Positions 5,309 through 7,654 of a DNA stretch of 7,654 nucleotides are shown here, piece after piece. The notes under the pieces were generated by a model, which was not told the DNA's origin, did no database searches, and saw only the letters and a list, made by a program, of their open reading frames with translations. This stretch comes from Salinimicrobium sp964572365 (GTDB lineage: Bacteria > Bacteroidota > Bacteroidia > Flavobacteriales > Flavobacteriaceae). Both the position numbers and the translations under genes were made by a program. The stretch spans positions 1 to 7,654 of the forward strand of contig CAZNFK010000104.1 of assembly GCA_964572365.1 (NCBI GenBank), in the 5' to 3' direction. Every line of letters starts with the position of its first letter. The stretch's first letter is position 1.

Positions 5309-6589
5309 ATGGAAAAAGTGAAAAATCGTTGGCTTATTGCCGCTTCTGCAGTGGGTATCCACCTTTCAATAGGATCTGTTTACGCCTGGAGTGTCTATAC
5401 TAAACCACTTATAAATCAATTTGGATGGGACCTGAAAGATACCCAGTTCACCTTTAGTCTTGCTATTTTCTTTTTGGGGATCTCTGCTGCTTTTTTGGGA
5501 CATTATCTTGAGAGGAAAGGCCCCAGGAGATCGGGTCTGCTGGCAGCAACTTTTTTTGGAATTGGGATTGCCGGCTCAGGTCTTGCCATTAATCTTCAGT
5601 CTATCTACTTGCTATATCTTTTTTACGGAGTTTTTGGAGGGATTGGTTTAGGTCTCGGTTACATTACGCCGGTTTCTACCCTGGTGAAATGGTTCCCTGA
5701 CAGGAGGGGACTGGCAACAGGATTGGCTATAATGGGTTTTGGCTTTGCTGCATTGCTTAGCAGCCCCATTATCGTTTATTTGATCGATGCTGTAGGTATA
5801 GCCAATACATTTTTTATAATGGGAGGCGCCTATTTTATAATTATGCTTCTTTCTTCCCTTTACCTGTCCCCACCGCCGGAAGGTTGGCTGCCTCAGGGTT
5901 TTAAAACGACCATTGATTCGGGTAAGAGAAAATTACCTCAAGACCTCTCCCAGCTCACTGCCAATGAGGCTGTAAAGACCCGCAGGTTCTGGTACCTGTG
6001 GCTCATGCTTTTCATTAATATTTCCTGCGGAATAGCAATAATATCTGTAGCTTCCCCCATGGCCCAGGAATATGCAGGTTTAACTGTCGCCGCCGCTGCC
6101 ACTATGGTGGGAATTATGGGATTGTTCAATGGTGTGGGTCGTATTGGATGGGCATCATTATCAGACAAGATAGGCCGACCAGCTATATACAGTATCTTTT
6201 TTATCATCCAGATCGTGGCTTTCTTTTTACTTCCGGGGGTGACCAATGTGATACTTTTCCAGATCCTTATTTTTGTAATTATGTCCTGTTATGGGGGAGG
6301 GTTCGCTACCATTCCGGCATATATAGGAGATATATTCGGAACAAAACAATTGGGGGCCATTCATGGTTACATCCTTACAGCCTGGGCAGCTGCAGGTATG
6401 GCAGGCCCATTGTTTGCTGCATGGGCACGCACTGTTACCAGTAACTATAACGGAACATTATACTTTTTTGCAGGTTTGCTTTTAGTAGCACTGTTCATTT
6501 CAATTCTCATGATGCGGGAGATAAAAAGGTTCCGCCGGGGAAAAGTAAAGGAAGGAGTTTTTAAACAAGAGCCGGAACCGGTAGCCTGA
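5309..6589 (+). CDS. OxlT-like (OFA family) MFS transporter
   Basis: 426 aa with about 12 membrane helices in two halves joined by a polar loop (about 188-224). The start region with SIGSVYAWSVYTKPL (20-34) is diagnostic of the oxalate:formate antiporter (OFA) branch of the major facilitator superfamily. The MFS loop 2-3 signature is GHYLERKGPRR (64-74), and its repeat in the second half is SDKIGRP (285-291). WFPDRRGLATGLAIMGFG (128-145), TRRFWYLWL (224-232) and FGTKQLGAIHGYILTAW (343-359) are further family blocks. Members exchange small carboxylates such as oxalate, formate, pyruvate or lactate at the inner membrane. OxlT itself uses an Arg in helix 8 and a Lys in helix 11. An Arg is present here at 278, but the helix 11 region (about 354-372) has no Lys, so oxalate is not supported as substrate. 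The ATG at 5304 is out of frame, so 5309 is used. Preceded by the 477-aa gene, with no clear terminator between. Confidence 0.93.
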   Translation: MEKVKNRWLIAASAVGIHLSIGSVYAWSVYTKPLINQFGWDLKDTQFTFSLAIFFLGISAAFLGHYLERKGPRRSGLLAATFFGIGIAGSGLAINLQSIYLLYLFYGVFGGIGLGLGYITPVSTLVKWFPDRRGLATGLAIMGFGFAALLSSPIIVYLIDAVGIANTFFIMGGAYFIIMLLSSLYLSPPPEGWLPQGFKTTIDSGKRKLPQDLSQLTANEAVKTRRFWYLWLMLFINISCGIAIISVASPMAQEYAGLTVAAAATMVGIMGLFNGVGRIGWASLSDKIGRPAIYSIFFIIQIVAFFLLPGVTNVILFQILIFVIMSCYGGGFATIPAYIGDIFGTKQLGAIHGYILTAWAAAGMAGPLFAAWARTVTSNYNGTLYFFAGLLLVALFISILMMREIKRFRRGKVKEGVFKQEPEPVA

Positions 6590-6601
6590 ATGCCTTGCAA
6601 A

Positions 6602-6639
6602 TCCTAAAATCTTCTTAGGAGCACCACCTGTTTTGGTGT
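6602..6639 (+). other. Tandem hairpins between transporter and TerC genes
   Basis: TCCTAA (6602-6607) pairs with TTAGGA (6615-6620) around a 7-nt loop. Directly next to it, CACCA (6622-6626) pairs with TGGTG (6634-6638) around another 7-nt loop, extended by a G-T pair. No T run follows, so terminator function is weak at best. It lies in the 90-bp leader of the TerC gene. I looked for the yybP-ykoY manganese riboswitch, which often precedes TerC-like genes, and did not see its conserved core. Confidence 0.35.
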
Positions 6640-6679
6640 AAAATATTATCTTCAGGTTCCAAACCAATATTCAACAATT

Positions 6680-7405
6680 ATGGAAATGTTCCTCCAGGTA
6701 GACACCTGGGTTGCACTACTTACCCTTACTTTCATGGAGATCGTTCTGGGAATCGACAATATCATTTTTATATCTATCGTTGCAGGGAAATTACCCGAAG
6801 AACAACAGAAAAAAGCACGTATAGGAGGGCTTAGCCTCGCCTTGATCATGCGTATTCTGCTGCTCTTTAGTATTACCTGGTTAATAGGGCTTACCGAACC
6901 CATTTTTGCATTATTTGGTTATGACTTTAGCTGGAGGGATATTATCCTGGCAGCCGGAGGAATTTTTCTTATTGTAAAATCGGTTCTGGAAATACATGAA
7001 AAAGTGGAAGTTCATGATATTCAAAAAGAAGTGACGGCTGCGAAATCCTTTACTTTTGCTATTCTCCAAATAGTAATGTTAGATATTATTTTCTCTTTTG
7101 ATTCCATTCTGACTGCCGTAGGTCTTACAGATGAGATCACCCTGATGGTCATTGCAGTGGTGGTTTCGATCATTATTATGATGGTTTTTGCCAGGGCTGT
7201 GGGAGAATTTGTCAACAGGTTTCCAACCGTCCAGATCCTGGCGCTTTCATTCCTTATACTTATTGGATTTATGCTGGTGATGGAAGGCTTGCAATATCAC
7301 GTTCCCAAAGGCTATATATATTTCGCCGTGTTCTTTTCTCTTGTTATCGAAATGCTTAATATTCGTTTCAGGAAAAAACAACAGACGCAGGAAAGGAAAG
7401 TATAG
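6680..7405 (+). CDS. TerC family integral membrane protein
   Basis: 241 aa with about seven membrane helices (roughly 7-30, 50-72, 86-102, 124-147, 154-174, 184-202, 211-228), the usual core length of the family. The two hallmark acidic motifs are present: MEIVLGIDNIIF (19-30, with Glu20 and Asp26) and LDIIFSFDSILTAVG (134-148, with Asp135 and Asp141). They are symmetry-related and likely form the ion pathway. TerC proteins are named after tellurite resistance, and several members export manganese (Alx in E. coli, MeeF and MeeY in Bacillus). Manganese or a related divalent ion is therefore the best guess here, by inference only. No other ter genes are in the window, so a tellurite role is not supported. 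The polar loop at 103-122 and a basic C-terminal tail are probably cytoplasmic. The ATG at 6680 gives the normal family start. Confidence 0.93.
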   Translation: MEMFLQVDTWVALLTLTFMEIVLGIDNIIFISIVAGKLPEEQQKKARIGGLSLALIMRILLLFSITWLIGLTEPIFALFGYDFSWRDIILAAGGIFLIVKSVLEIHEKVEVHDIQKEVTAAKSFTFAILQIVMLDIIFSFDSILTAVGLTDEITLMVIAVVVSIIIMMVFARAVGEFVNRFPTVQILALSFLILIGFMLVMEGLQYHVPKGYIYFAVFFSLVIEMLNIRFRKKQQTQERKV

Positions 7406-7466
7406 GAAATGCTTTTTATCGATGATATTGCGGCGTATACCGAAATTTATTTTTGAATTACTTAAA

Positions 7467-7530
7467 GTTAGTTAAGGTTCCCGGAGAAGTATTTGTATTC
7501 TCTACATTTAAGGAATTTCCCCTAACTAAC
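7467..7530 (+). other. Long bulged hairpin just upstream of the 32-aa peptide gene
   Basis: GTTAGTTA (7467-7474) pairs with TAACTAAC (7523-7530). After a bulged A, GG (7476-7477) pairs with CC, and TTCC (7478-7481) can pair with GGAA (7512-7515) across a small bulge. An apical stem GAGAA (7484-7488) with TTCTC (7498-7502) caps it. The structure ends 7 nt before the ATG at 7538 and is not followed by a T run, so it is more likely a leader structure or protein-binding site than a terminator of the TerC gene. Confidence 0.4.
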
Positions 7531-7537
7531 GAGTAAA

Positions 7538-7636
7538 ATGAAATTTAAGATCAATAAGGTAGTACTCCTGGCGGTTTTAATTTTTTGTATGGCCACATTT
7601 CTTTATTTGCAATACCTTTTTTCCTTTATTGGGTAA
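7538..7636 (+). CDS. Tiny single-helix membrane peptide, 32 aa
   Basis: The ORF encodes a basic start (M-K-F-K-I-N-K), one hydrophobic helix (about 8-31, rich in Leu, Val, Phe and Tyr), and ends in F-I-G before a TAA that is immediately followed by a second in-frame-adjacent A-rich stretch and a T-rich tail. This is the layout of a small inner-membrane peptide. Its length and shape resemble both small subunits such as KdpF and the hydrophobic peptides of type I toxin-antitoxin loci. However, the Pro-Glu-x-Phe end of KdpF is absent, and no antisense RNA can be proven. The long hairpin just upstream suggests controlled translation. It may also be a chance ORF, since only coding length and hydrophobic pattern support it. 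The partner gene, if any, lies beyond the window. Confidence 0.5.
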   Translation: MKFKINKVVLLAVLIFCMATFLYLQYLFSFIG

Positions 7637-7654
7637 TAATTTTTCTTTTTTTTC

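Noticed and set aside
6590..6679. yybP-ykoY manganese riboswitch before the TerC gene
   Set aside because: The leader is only 90 nt and I could not find the conserved core of that riboswitch class.
7626..7654. TTATT/AATAA hairpin and T-rich tail at the end of the window
   Set aside because: The stem is 5 bp and all A/T; the tail is pyrimidine-rich but cannot be judged because the window ends.

Overview
The window looks like chromosome from a Bacteroidetes bacterium, most likely a marine Flavobacteriaceae member. The grounds are moderate GC, almost no Shine-Dalgarno sequences before the starts, a tRNA gene without an encoded CCA, and lipoprotein signals whose Cys is followed by Ser/Asp runs (C-S-D-D-D-D and C-S-G-S-D-D), the surface-export signal typical of this phylum. 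The genus cannot be fixed from the sequence alone.

Layout. Bases 1-53 are the 3' part of a tRNA-Leu(UAG), followed by a strong terminator. From there to about 2534 lies a segment with two lipoprotein genes in divergent orientation: a small minus-strand protein with three H-x-H repeats (287-688), and a plus-strand PQQ-dependent sugar (glucose/sorbosone-type) dehydrogenase (1094-2500). They are separated by 405 bp of AT-rich DNA with an ATAAACA/TGTTTAT operator-like palindrome cluster. The last 7 nt of the tRNA helix, its discriminator base and the terminator are repeated (37 of 40 identical) at 2535-2574, just after the dehydrogenase. This 2.49-kb segment is therefore bracketed by direct repeats, as in an island inserted at a tRNA 3' end, although no integrase is visible.

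After this come two small uncharacterised genes, a four-helix membrane protein (2716-3150) and a helical acidic 101-aa protein (3194-3499). A 303-bp gap follows that could fold as a three-way RNA junction. Next is a 477-aa conserved soluble protein of unknown function (3803-5236), an OxlT-like (OFA family) MFS transporter (5309-6589), a pair of tandem hairpins, and a TerC-family membrane protein (6680-7405). The window ends with a 32-aa single-helix membrane peptide (7538-7636) preceded by a long bulged hairpin ending 7 nt before its start codon.

How the genes relate. The two surface lipoproteins are probably co-located periplasmic or surface functions (sugar oxidation and possible metal binding). 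The 3803-7405 genes all point the same way, but their spacings (72 and 90 bp) and unrelated families do not prove one operon. No complete defence, secretion or CRISPR system is present. The least explained items are the tRNA-derived repeats, the H-x-H lipoprotein, the candidate RNA structure, and the structured leader plus tiny membrane peptide.
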